64,000 bases of DNA, from assembly GCF_004010955.1 (NCBI RefSeq), contig NZ_CP025227.1, positions 1,116,001 through 1,180,000 on the forward strand. The letters run 5' to 3'. Position 1 is the stretch's first letter. Every line of letters starts with the position of its first letter. Below are positions 38,548 through 46,320 of the stretch, piece by piece. Below the pieces are notes generated by a model. The model did no database searches and had not been told where the DNA came from. It saw only the letters and a program-made list of their open reading frames with translations. Made by a program: the position numbers and the translations under genes. Source of the stretch: Actinomyces wuliandei (GTDB lineage: Bacteria; Actinomycetota; Actinomycetes; Actinomycetales; Actinomycetaceae).

Positions 38548-39959
38548 CCTGGCTGGCTGGTCCGGGCGGCCAGGGCGCCCAGGACGGTCACGCGAGCGGT
38601 GTGCACCGGGCAGGGCGCGTCGGCCCGGGCGGTCAGGCTGGCCGGGTCGGGCTGGCTGGTCCGGGCGGCCAGGGCACCGCTGCCGCCCCGACCCGCAGGG
38701 ACCGCCCAAGGGCACTGCCCCACGACTGGTGGCGGCGCGACCTTGCGGTCGCCCTCCTCGCCCTCGTGCTGTGCGGGGTGGAGACCGAGGCCGTGCGCAG
38801 CCTCGGCGTGCTTGAGCGCGGCGGCACGGTTGTGGCGGCCTACGGCTTCGCGGGCGGGCTGGCCCTGCTGTGCGTGTGGCGGCGGCGGTTCCCCCTGAGC
38901 GTGGCCGCCTGCGTGTTCCTCCTGTTCCTGGTCGTCAACCTGACTGAGCCCGACGTGCTCAACCTGCTGGGCAACAAGGCGGTCCTCGCCCTGGTGCTGT
39001 TCAGTACCGCAGCCTGGGCCTGGCCGCGTCGCCGGGCGAGGACCGTGCTGGCCGCCCTGGTGGCAGGCCTCCTCCTTCTGGGTGCGGTGCTCACGGTGAG
39101 GGGTGCGGTGGCCAGCGGCCTGTGGTCGCAGCCGACGCTCCACCTGCTGCCCCCCGGCCTGGCCCTGCTTATCGACAACCTGCTGCTCAACGCGCTGTGG
39201 TGCGGGCTGCCGGTGCTGGCGGGCACCATCGCGTGGCATCTGGTCCAGGAGCGGATGCTGGTGGAGGAGCAGGCCGCTCTCATTGACGCCCAGGCTGAGG
39301 AGCGCCGGGCCGACGCGGTCGCTGACGAGCGGCTGTGGATCGCCCGCGACCTGCACGAGGTCGCGTCACGCGACGTGGCAGCCGTTGGTGTGTCGGCGGC
39401 GGCGCTGCGGCGCAACCTCACCAGCCCTCCCCCGGAGGTGGCCCAGGGGCTGCAGGACATGGAGGCGATGTCGCGCGAGGCGGTGCGTGCCCTGCGCCTG
39501 GTCGTGGGGTCGCTGCGCCAGGATGACGGGGGCGGCCTGCCCCCGGGCCTGGACAGCCTCCCGGGGCTGGTTGAGGAGCTGGGCCGCCGTGGCCTGAGAG
39601 TGCGCTACTCGCAGGTGGAGTGCTGTTCCGGGATGACCGGCAGGGTCCCCGCAGCGGTGGGCCTGTCACTGTACCGGGTGGCGCAGGGGTCCTTGTCCAG
39701 CGTGCTGGCCTCCTCTACCGCGGATGAGGCCTCCCTGGTGCTGCGGGTGCTGCACCAGGGCGCGGGCCACGCCGCCGAGGTCGAGGTGGTGGACCGGGGA
39801 CGCAGGCGGGAGACCGCCTCCGGTGATCGGCGCGGCCTGCTCGGTGTCTCGGAGCGTCTCGCCGCCCACGGCGGCACGGCTGAGATCGGCCCCCGCCTGG
39901 CTGGCGGGTACGGTGTGCGGGTGAGACTGCCCTTCCGTCCGGTGGAGGAGCTGGGATGA
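38544..39959 (+). CDS. Sensor histidine kinase, NarL/DesK-type
   Basis: A 471-aa kinase starting at the ATG that overlaps the previous stop; AAAGG precedes it. A Gly-rich N terminus with repeated LAGPGGQG / RVGPGGQ words is followed by about five helices, then a HisKA_3 dimerisation helix (DERLWIARDLHEVASRDVAAVG, His in DLHEV). The ATPase domain is divergent: the N box is hard to see, while GLLGVSERLAAHGGTAEIGPR matches the G2 region. It overlaps and pairs with the response regulator. Confidence 0.88.
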   Translation: MTWLAGPGGQGAQDGHASGVHRAGRVGPGGQAGRVGLAGPGGQGTAAAPTRRDRPRALPHDWWRRDLAVALLALVLCGVETEAVRSLGVLERGGTVVAAYGFAGGLALLCVWRRRFPLSVAACVFLLFLVVNLTEPDVLNLLGNKAVLALVLFSTAAWAWPRRRARTVLAALVAGLLLLGAVLTVRGAVASGLWSQPTLHLLPPGLALLIDNLLLNALWCGLPVLAGTIAWHLVQERMLVEEQAALIDAQAEERRADAVADERLWIARDLHEVASRDVAAVGVSAAALRRNLTSPPPEVAQGLQDMEAMSREAVRALRLVVGSLRQDDGGGLPPGLDSLPGLVEELGRRGLRVRYSQVECCSGMTGRVPAAVGLSLYRVAQGSLSSVLASSTADEASLVLRVLHQGAGHAAEVEVVDRGRRRETASGDRRGLLGVSERLAAHGGTAEIGPRLAGGYGVRVRLPFRPVEELG

Positions 39960-40627
39960 GCCAGATCCGGGTGCTCCTGGCCGATGACCACACCGCCATG
40001 CGCCGAGGCTTCGCGCTCATGCTCCAGGCCGAGCCCGACATCGTGGTGGTGGGAGAGGCCGCTGACGGTGCAGCCGCAGTGCGCCAGGCCCGCGCGCTGA
40101 GCCCCGACGTCGTCCTCATGGACGTGCAGATGCCCGGCGTGGACGGCATCAAGGCCACCGAGCAGGTGACCGGGGCAGGACTCGCCCAGGTCATCATCCT
40201 CACGGCCTTTGACGACGACGAGGCCCTGTTTTCCGGGCTGTCGGCCGGGGCTGCGGGCTACCTGCTCAAGACCGCCGACCCGGACGAGATCGCCGAGGCC
40301 ATCCGCCAGGTCCACCGGGGCCACGGCCAGCTGGCGCCGGAGGTGACCAGGCGGGTGCTGGCCCGCCTGCCGCACCAGGGGCGGGGCGCGGCGCCGTCCG
40401 CCGATCTCGACTCCCTGACCCCGCGGGAGCGGGAGGTGCTGCGCCTGGTGGCCCAGGGGCGCACCAACCAGGAGATCGCCGAGGAGCTGATCGTGGGTGT
40501 CACGACGGTCAAGAGCTACCTGTCGGCGTGCCTGGCCAAGCTGCACGCCCGCGACCGCGTCCAGCTGGTGGTCCTGGCCTACGAGCTCGGGCTCGTGCGG
40601 CCTGGCGAAGGCGGTTCCCCGTCCTGA
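39956..40627 (+). CDS. Response regulator, NarL/LuxR family
   Basis: A 223-aa regulator. Receiver: VLLADDHTAMRRGFALML, phospho-Asp in VVLMDVQMPGVDG, Thr in IILTAFDDDE, Lys in YLLKTADPDE. DNA-binding LuxR helix-turn-helix: LTPREREVLRLVAQGRTNQEIAEEL and TTVKSYLSACLAKLHARDRVQLV. Start overlaps the kinase stop. The pair may control the ABC genes 266 bp downstream, an arrangement common for antibiotic-responsive exporters (inference). Confidence 0.95.
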   Translation: MSQIRVLLADDHTAMRRGFALMLQAEPDIVVVGEAADGAAAVRQARALSPDVVLMDVQMPGVDGIKATEQVTGAGLAQVIILTAFDDDEALFSGLSAGAAGYLLKTADPDEIAEAIRQVHRGHGQLAPEVTRRVLARLPHQGRGAAPSADLDSLTPREREVLRLVAQGRTNQEIAEELIVGVTTVKSYLSACLAKLHARDRVQLVVLAYELGLVRPGEGGSPS

Positions 40628-40893
40628 TCCTGGCTCGCGCGGCGGCAGCCTGCCGGGTGCAGCCGGGAGGCTGCGCGGGTCGAGGCAGCTGTCTCACGTG
40701 GGCACGAGACCTGCCAGGTGTGCGGCTGGGTCTGCTCCTTCGTGGGGAGGGGCGGTGGGCTGTGAGCTCTCCTTCCTCGGCAGGGGGAGGTTCCGGCTCC
40801 CGGCAGGATGAGGTCTGGGGTGGCTGCTCCTAGCCTGGTGGTTGGCAAGGAGACACTGACAGGCGGTGACAGGGAGACAGCAAGGAGGTGGCG

Positions 40894-41796
40894 ATGCTGG
40901 AGGTTCGGCACCTGGTGCGGCGCTTCGGGGCCGTGACGGCGGTGGAGGACATGAGCCTCAGTGTGCGTCGTGGCGAGGTCGTCGGCTTCGTGGGGGCCAA
41001 CGGGTCGGGCAAGACCACGACGATGCGCATGATTATGGGCGTCCTGGCCCCGCACGGAGGGGAGGTCCTGTGGGACTCCCGCCCCGTGGACGCCGCCGTG
41101 CGCCGCCGCCTGGGCTACCTGCCCGAGGAGCGCGGCCTCTACCCCAAGCAGGCGGTGGCCGACCAGCTGGTCTACCTGGGCAGGCTTGCGGGCAGCAGCC
41201 GGTCCCAGGCCCGCCAGACCGCCGCACGGCTGCTGGAGGAGCTCGGTATCGAGGAGTACGCCAGGTCTGCCCTGGAGTCCCTCTCCCTGGGCAACCAGCA
41301 GCGGGTCCAGGTGGCGGCAGCCTCCATGAACCGGCCCGTGGCGCTCGTGCTTGACGAGCCGTTCTCAGGGCTGGACCCGCAGGCCGTTGACCAGATGGCG
41401 GAGATGCTCCGCAGGGACGCCGACCGTGGGGTCCCCGTCCTGTTCTCCTCCCACCAGCTGGACCTGGTGGAGCGCCTGTGTGACCGGGTCGTCGTCGTGG
41501 ACAAGGGGCGGGTTGTTGCTGAGGGGACCCCCGGGCAGCTGCGCGGCGAGCAGGACCCTGTTGTCCTCATCAGGCTTGGGGACGACGCCGGGTGGCTGCG
41601 CGACGAGCCTGGTCTCGAGGTCCGCGACATTGAGGGAGGCAAGGCTGTGGTGCGCCTGGGCTCGTGGACCACGACGGACTTGCTGAGGGCGGCCCTCAGA
41701 CGTGGTGGCGTCCACGAGCTGCGCCCGTGGCAGCCCAGCCTGGCAGAGATCTTCAGGGAGGTGGTCAGCGATGCCAACGGCACCGAGGACGTCTGA
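40894..41796 (+). CDS. ABC transporter ATP-binding protein (NatA/CcmA type)
   Basis: A 300-aa ATPase from the ATG at 40894, 6 bp after AAGGAGG. Motifs: Walker A VGANGSGKTTTMRM, signature LSLGNQQRVQ, Walker B ALVLDEPFSGLDP, H-loop LFSSHQLDLVE. The C-terminal ~90 residues form the accessory domain of DrrA/NatA-type drug or sodium exporters. The permease gene overlaps its end by 26 bp. Confidence 0.93.
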   Translation: MLEVRHLVRRFGAVTAVEDMSLSVRRGEVVGFVGANGSGKTTTMRMIMGVLAPHGGEVLWDSRPVDAAVRRRLGYLPEERGLYPKQAVADQLVYLGRLAGSSRSQARQTAARLLEELGIEEYARSALESLSLGNQQRVQVAAASMNRPVALVLDEPFSGLDPQAVDQMAEMLRRDADRGVPVLFSSHQLDLVERLCDRVVVVDKGRVVAEGTPGQLRGEQDPVVLIRLGDDAGWLRDEPGLEVRDIEGGKAVVRLGSWTTTDLLRAALRRGGVHELRPWQPSLAEIFREVVSDANGTEDV

Positions 41797-43078
41797 GACG
41801 GCTGAGACGACTGAGCAGCCGGGGACGACGAAGAGGACAACGAACCAGTCTGGCTCGCATGAGCAGCCAGCGGGGGCTGCTGCGCGCGGGGCCTGGCTGG
41901 TGGTGGCCGGGCGGGAGATCTCCGTCCAGCTGCGCAGCAGGACGTTCCTTGTCACCGTGGTGACGACGGCCCTGGGGCTGATGATCACCATCTCCGTGAG
42001 CGGATTTATTGCGAGTCTGATGAGCGGGTCCGGCGGTGGCCCCACGCGTGTGGCCGTCACCGACGAGGCGGGCACCCGCCTGGTCCAGCGTGCCCAGCAG
42101 CTGGCTGAGGCGGCAGATGCAGGGGACACGAGCCGCCTGGAGCCCCGCGAGGTGGCTGACGAGGCTGCTGCGCGCCAGGAGGTGCTCTCCGGCGAGGCCG
42201 AGCTAGCCGTGGTGACTGGCGATGGCGGCGAGGTCATACTCATGGTTCGCAGTGACCCGTCGTCGCCGCAGGCCAGCCTGGTGGCAGAGGCGTGGGCACA
42301 GCTCCGGCTGGAGGACAACGCCAGCGCCCAGGGCGTGCCGGTAGAGGCGCTGCTGGAGGGCACGCAGGTCAGCGAGGTGGTCCTGGCACCGGGAGAGCCC
42401 TCGCCAGGGACTGTCCGGCTCACCGGCTGGGTCCTGACCGGGGTGTTCTACCTGCTGGCGGTGATGTTTGGTGCTCAGCTGGCACAGGTGGTGCTGGAGG
42501 AGAAGCAGAACCGGGTGGTGGAGATCATTGCCTCCCTGATCCCGGTGCGCGCCCTGCTCTACGGCAAGCTGGCGGGCAGCTGGGTGGTCTCCGTGGTCCA
42601 GATGGCCGCCTACGCCTGTGCTGCTCTGACGGGCTTCTGGCTGCGAGGCTCCGGGGTGGACCTGTCACGGGTCAGTACGGTGCTGGTCTGGTTCGTGGTG
42701 CTGCTTGCGGCCGGTCTGGTGGGGACCAACGCCCTGTGGGCGGTGGCGGGGTCGATGTCCACCCGTAGTGAGGACCTTGCCCAGACGGCTACACCGGTCA
42801 CGTTGCTGCTCATGGCGGTGCTCCCGGTCGGGTTCCTTGCCACGGGTCCGGCCGCGACGGTGCTCTCCTTTGTCCCGCTGGCCAACGTGGCCGCGATGCC
42901 CACAAGGATGCTGGCAGGCAGTGTCGGCTGGTGGGAGCCGGTCCTCTCCCTGGTGATCACGCTCGCTGTCTTCACCCCGCTGCTGGTCATGCTGGCCACG
43001 GCTGTCTACCGCCGCTCGCTCATGCAGACCCAGGGGCGCCTCACCATGCGCCAGGCGCTGCGTCTGCCTGCCGACTGA
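41771..43078 (+). CDS. ABC-2 type transporter permease (NatB-like)
   Basis: A 435-aa membrane subunit. After a polar N terminus and VVAGREISVQLRSRTFLVTVV, a first helix is followed by a ~170-aa extracellular domain and five or more C-terminal helices, with the family motif FGAQLAQVVLEEKQNRVVEIIASLIPVRALLYGKLAG. This is the ABC2_membrane_3 / NatB layout. The ATG at 41771 has GGGAGG ten bases upstream. It ends 240 bp from RiPP cluster A (opposite strand), which has no exporter of its own. Confidence 0.92.
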   Translation: MPTAPRTSETAETTEQPGTTKRTTNQSGSHEQPAGAAARGAWLVVAGREISVQLRSRTFLVTVVTTALGLMITISVSGFIASLMSGSGGGPTRVAVTDEAGTRLVQRAQQLAEAADAGDTSRLEPREVADEAAARQEVLSGEAELAVVTGDGGEVILMVRSDPSSPQASLVAEAWAQLRLEDNASAQGVPVEALLEGTQVSEVVLAPGEPSPGTVRLTGWVLTGVFYLLAVMFGAQLAQVVLEEKQNRVVEIIASLIPVRALLYGKLAGSWVVSVVQMAAYACAALTGFWLRGSGVDLSRVSTVLVWFVVLLAAGLVGTNALWAVAGSMSTRSEDLAQTATPVTLLLMAVLPVGFLATGPAATVLSFVPLANVAAMPTRMLAGSVGWWEPVLSLVITLAVFTPLLVMLATAVYRRSLMQTQGRLTMRQALRLPAD

Positions 43079-43215
43079 CTAAGCCTTTTCTGACGGTAAA
43101 GCACACGGCTTCTTCTTCGCGTTCCGTGGCAGCCCAGACGTAGTTTTCGCCGTCATCGTTGTCCTAGGTAAGGTTGAGCCGCAACTCTGTCGCCAACGAG
43201 AAAGGTAGCAGCAGG

Positions 43216-43264
43216 ACAGGCGCCTGGAGCAACTGCCTGCGGTGTCAGTGCTCCAGGCGCCTGT
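43216..43264. terminator. Long inverted repeat between the ABC permease and RiPP cluster A
   Basis: Perfect 16-bp arms (acaggcgcctggagca / tgctccaggcgcctgt) separated by 17 nt. It sits between two convergent transcription units and can terminate both. No T-run follows either side. Confidence 0.6.
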
Positions 43265-43320
43265 ATGTCGCCGTGGGTTCGGTGCTGAGTTTCCGCCACA
43301 CGCCACGAGATGGGACTGGA

Positions 43321-43500
43321 CTAGCGGGTCGCTGCGCCAACGGCCGCACCGCCAGCAGCGGCGCCCACCAGGGCGCCTGCAGCCTTGGCGCCCGCAGCTA
43401 GTCCCCCCAAGAAAGCTGCGGGGGTGGCGAGTACAGGAACCTGGGTGCGGTCCACGATGACCACGGTGTCGGAGTTGACCTTGTCAAGCAGCTCGTTCAT
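43321..43500 (-). CDS. RiPP precursor peptide A1, linaridin-like with Ala/Gly-rich core
   Basis: A 59-aa peptide with an ideal ribosome site (AAGGAGG, 5 bp before the ATG at 43500). The leader MNELLDKVNSDTVVIVDR shares LLDKVNSD with the neighbouring peptide. Then comes VPVLATPAAFLGGL and an Ala/Gly-rich hydrophobic tail with one Lys, ending GAATR. It has no Cys or Ser and Thr only in the leader, at ATP and near the end. ATP at the presumed core start recalls the N-terminally dimethylated Ala-Thr-Pro of cypemycin. Mature form and cleavage site are inferred. Confidence 0.75.
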   Translation of the reverse strand: MNELLDKVNSDTVVIVDRTQVPVLATPAAFLGGLAAGAKAAGALVGAAAGGAAVGAATR

Positions 43501-43526
43501 GAGTCCTCCTTCTGTTCTGTTGATCC

Positions 43527-43715
43527 TCAGCGCGCCGCGACCCGGTAGGCACCGTATGCGGCCCCACTCACAGCGCCCGCTCCTACGGCTGCTCCAGCCG
43601 CCCACGCAAGGGCGGCGGGTGTGGCGAGTACCGGCGTACCTACCCTGCTGGCCCGCAGTCGAAGCGATCCCTTCAGTGTGGGATCCGAGTTGACCTTGTC
43701 AAGCAGTATCTGCAT
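43527..43715 (-). CDS. RiPP precursor peptide A2, linaridin-like with Ala/Gly-rich core
   Basis: A 62-aa peptide, ATG at 43715 after AAAGGAGAG. Leader MQILLDKVNSDPTLKGS matches A1 at LLDKVNSD, and the junction PVLATPAALAWAAGAA matches PVLATPAA. The core continues as an Ala/Gly-rich hydrophobic stretch with two Tyr, one Trp, one Ser and a basic end (RVAAR). The two peptides sit 26 bp apart, so a two-component product is possible. Both genes come last in the operon, after the modification genes. Confidence 0.75.
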   Translation of the reverse strand: MQILLDKVNSDPTLKGSLRLRASRVGTPVLATPAALAWAAGAAVGAGAVSGAAYGAYRVAAR

Positions 43716-43778
43716 ACGCTCTCTCCTTTCTGTCCCAAGGGGGACAATCTGTCCAGTGAGAACTTTTCTCCTGGAGGT

Positions 43779-43949
43779 CTAGTCGTCAGGTGACGATACG
43801 AAGAGCAGCGCTACCACTACTCCCGCTGTCACGGCCAATACAATCGAGGACGCCGCTCTACCTGGATTAGCCATATGATCGAACATGAGTAGATAGGCGA
43901 CAGGACCTGCATACATTGTTGTCAGCCAGAATGCGTACCACCTAGACAT
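43779..43949 (-). CDS. 56-aa two-helix membrane protein of RiPP cluster A
   Basis: A short ORF with a strong ribosome site (GGAGG six bases before the ATG at 43949). It begins MSRWYAFWLTTMYAGPVAYL, then LMFDHMANPGRAAS, then a second helix SIVLAVTAGVVVALLFV, ending SSPDD. Two transmembrane helices joined by a short loop are predicted. It lies between the methyltransferase and the precursor genes, 63 bp upstream of A2, in one orientation. A role in immunity or as a small subunit of the membrane maturation complex is a guess. Confidence 0.65.
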   Translation of the reverse strand: MSRWYAFWLTTMYAGPVAYLLMFDHMANPGRAASSIVLAVTAGVVVALLFVSSPDD

Positions 43950-44081
43950 CTGCACCTCCTAACAAGCAGGCGAGGTGCTTGGTCCTCACGTCTTTCAGAG
44001 GCTGCTGAGACGCCCGGAAACATTGAGTGACGCGCATCTGTCCGATCTGGGAGTCATTGCGTGGATATTGGTGCTGATTTC

Positions 44082-44804
44082 TCATGGCGTGCCCCTTTTC
44101 AGAGCGAACCAGTCGAAGGGTGCGCCATGCGTGGCGTACTCTGCCTGCACGGGGTCAAACCCTGCCTGCCGTGCGAGTGACTCGAACTCTCCCTCGCCCA
44201 GCACCAGCACCCTCTCTCGGAAGAGAGAGTCCGTGCCGTCCGGGTAATGAACCCTGGCTTCGGTCTCCATGAGGTCCCCGTCCCACGATGCCTGGAACTC
44301 GCACCACCCCTGGCCGTCTGGCACCGGGAAGCGCGATGGTCCGGCCTCGGAGAGGGCGCGATAGGTGGACAGCGAGTAGTTCTCTGCGATCAGGGTTCCT
44401 CCGGGGACCAGCACCTCTCTGACGTGCCGCAGGCAGTCCGCGTACTCCTCAAGGCTGTCCACGTAGGAGAGTGACCCCATCGCAGAGACTGCTACCTCAA
44501 ACTCCCCAGAATAGAAGGGGAGCGGCAGCCTGACGTCAGCCAGCCGGGCCAACAGGCTCTCCGGCAGCCGCTTGGTCAGCAGGTGCTCCAGCATTGGCTC
44601 AGAGTTGTCGATACCGGTGTAGGAGGCCGCCACCTCAGCCAGCGGCAGCGCTACCCGCCCGGTCCCTATACCGATTTCCAGGGTATTGCGTCCGCGAACG
44701 TAGGGAGCGCACCTGGACACAAGCTCTGTCGGGTCACTGGCCCGGCTGATGAACGGATCATACAGGTCAGCCATGACCTGGTCGTACTGGGGCGCTCCTG
44801 TCAT
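44082..44804 (-). CDS. SAM-dependent methyltransferase of RiPP cluster A (CypM-like role)
   Basis: A 240-aa class I methyltransferase. The SAM-binding motif is NTLEIGIGTGRVALPLAE (LEIGIGTG), followed by an acidic YTGIDNSEPML and VAVSAMGSLSYV. The ATG at 44804 overlaps the previous stop. In cypemycin biosynthesis CypM dimethylates the N-terminal Ala of an Ala-Thr-Pro core; both cluster A peptides have that sequence at the likely core start, so alpha-N-methylation is the favoured role. Other methylations cannot be excluded. Confidence 0.85.
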   Translation of the reverse strand: MTGAPQYDQVMADLYDPFISRASDPTELVSRCAPYVRGRNTLEIGIGTGRVALPLAEVAASYTGIDNSEPMLEHLLTKRLPESLLARLADVRLPLPFYSGEFEVAVSAMGSLSYVDSLEEYADCLRHVREVLVPGGTLIAENYSLSTYRALSEAGPSRFPVPDGQGWCEFQASWDGDLMETEARVHYPDGTDSLFRERVLVLGEGEFESLARQAGFDPVQAEYATHGAPFDWFALKRGTP

Positions 44805-45340
44805 GAGGCCTCCACCGGCTCGTAGTCGAACACCATGTCGTACAGCGGATTCTCCGAGTGGTCGTATCCTGAGTACCGCACCAGGAGCACCTGGAAGTAG
44901 GGGTATCCCTCGCGTGGTGTGACCCTGGCGCGCACAAAGCTGGTGACCAGCCTCTTGGCCGACTCCACCGCCTCCTTCTCCGTAGGGACAGAGGCGGCCT
45001 GGTTGTTCAGGATGGTGGAGGCGGCGTCGAAGATGCTCTTCTCCATACGCCGGGCCGGGAACCAGAACGCGTGCCACCACCGTCTGGGCTCAGCCTCGTA
45101 GACTGACATCCACGGGGTGTGGTCCGATCGGTCCTCGTTAGCGAGGCGGTACAGGAAGTGCTGGTCGTGGACTGCCGGGTTAGGGGCGAAGAAGCGCCAG
45201 TTGGGGATGAGCAACCCCGTGCCGGTGCGGTCCACCTGGCGTACCCGGTCAAAGCTGCGGTCAGGGTGCTGGGACAGGGCCGTGACCACCAGCCACACGG
45301 CAAACACTGCCGGTAGTAAGCGGCGCAGCAAGGCTTTCAT
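44801..45340 (-). CDS. Membrane-anchored FFAPNP-motif protein of RiPP cluster A
   Basis: A 179-aa protein with one N-terminal helix (LLPAVFAVWLVVTAL) and a soluble domain. The motif NWRFFAPNP (residues 47-55) recalls DUF5819-type proteins that accompany HTTM proteins. Later features are RRWWHAFWFP, KSIFDAAS and YPYFQVLLVRY. It is clearly related to the 50667-51227 protein of cluster B (WKFFAPNP, KALFDVV). It overlaps the hydrolase and methyltransferase genes by 4 bp each. Function unknown; conservation in both clusters suggests part of the maturation complex. Confidence 0.8.
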   Translation of the reverse strand: MKALLRRLLPAVFAVWLVVTALSQHPDRSFDRVRQVDRTGTGLLIPNWRFFAPNPAVHDQHFLYRLANEDRSDHTPWMSVYEAEPRRWWHAFWFPARRMEKSIFDAASTILNNQAASVPTEKEAVESAKRLVTSFVRARVTPREGYPYFQVLLVRYSGYDHSENPLYDMVFDYEPVEAS

Positions 45341-46320
45341 GAGGTGACCTCCCGGGGCTCGGGGCGTTCCTGGACCAGTGAGACGACCTGCTCGGCCAGG
45401 CGCGGGGCAGCCTGCGGGGCGTTGATGATGCTCAGGTGGTCGCAGTCCTCCAGGTCCAGGCGCCTGCCGCCCGCCGAGCCTGAGGCCACGTACTCATCGT
45501 AGAGCCCGCCCTGCTCCGAGGAGCCCGCCACGGTCGCCTCCGCAGCGATCACATAGACCGGGGTGGCTACCTGCTCCAGGGGCGCCCCGCCGTCCAGCAG
45601 GTAGGGGTAGAGGTAGCGCCACTCCCGGGCTGCGGCGTACCAGGTGGAGGCTGCCGATATTTCTGCGCGCAGGCGCCCCAGGGAGGGGCTGCCAGCCGCC
45701 GAGCTCAGGACACCGCCCTTGTCCATCAGCAGGCCCGCGCCCAGCGCGACAGGAAGCGGGGCGGTGCGCAAGGTGAGGTCAGTTGCCTTGGCCCCCTCTC
45801 TCTGCGGCTGGCTCACCACCATCTCGCGAGGGTGCATAGGGTCGATGAGGATGACCCCGGCAATGTTGTCGAGCTGGCCAGCCAGCCGGTGAACCAGGTA
45901 GCCGCCCATGGAGTGCCCGGCCAGCCAGATGGGATCATCCCCGGAGCACACCTCCTTCACCACGTCGGCTGCGTCGGCAACAGACTCCTGGAGGTGGTAG
46001 GGGGCCTCTGAGCGCCACAGCGAGCGCCCGTAGCCCGCGCGGTCGTAGAGGACAGGTGTCATGCCAGACAGGTGCGAGGCCAGCAGCAGCCACGAGGTTG
46101 AGGTGTTCATGAGCCCGCTGGCGAACAGCACTGTGGCCCTGCTGTCCCCGGCGGAGTCACCCCGGTAGCAGGACAGCTCGTTGCCGCTGCGGCAGCTCAC
46201 CACGTGGTGCTCGTAGCCAGAGTGACGCCTCAGCGAACGGGCAGTCGCGTACGCCTGATGTGCCAGGCCGATCCCCAGCGCCGCCGCCGTCACAGTAACT
46301 GTGTCACGCATCACGCTCAT
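45337..46320 (-). CDS. Alpha/beta hydrolase-fold protein of RiPP cluster A
   Basis: A 327-aa protein with a weak N-terminal hydrophobic segment (VTVTAAALGIGLAHQAYA). Hydrolase features are the oxyanion region LFASGLMNTS, VLYDRAGYGRS, the nucleophile elbow GHSMGG (Ser137) and a late His in LEDCDHLSI. The cluster B homologue shares YHRAGYGRT and AHSIGA. From memory, linaridin clusters encode a conserved protein with hydrolase and HTTM-like regions needed for maturation; here these appear as separate genes. The reaction is not established. Confidence 0.88.
   Translation of the reverse strand: MSVMRDTVTVTAAALGIGLAHQAYATARSLRRHSGYEHHVVSCRSGNELSCYRGDSAGDSRATVLFASGLMNTSTSWLLLASHLSGMTPVLYDRAGYGRSLWRSEAPYHLQESVADAADVVKEVCSGDDPIWLAGHSMGGYLVHRLAGQLDNIAGVILIDPMHPREMVVSQPQREGAKATDLTLRTAPLPVALGAGLLMDKGGVLSSAAGSPSLGRLRAEISAASTWYAAAREWRYLYPYLLDGGAPLEQVATPVYVIAAEATVAGSSEQGGLYDEYVASGSAGGRRLDLEDCDHLSIINAPQAAPRLAEQVVSLVQERPEPREVTS

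Noticed and set aside
44012..44063. A 20-codon frame between the cluster A methyltransferase and the 56-aa membrane protein (minus strand).
   Set aside because: No ribosome site and no similarity to the precursor leaders.
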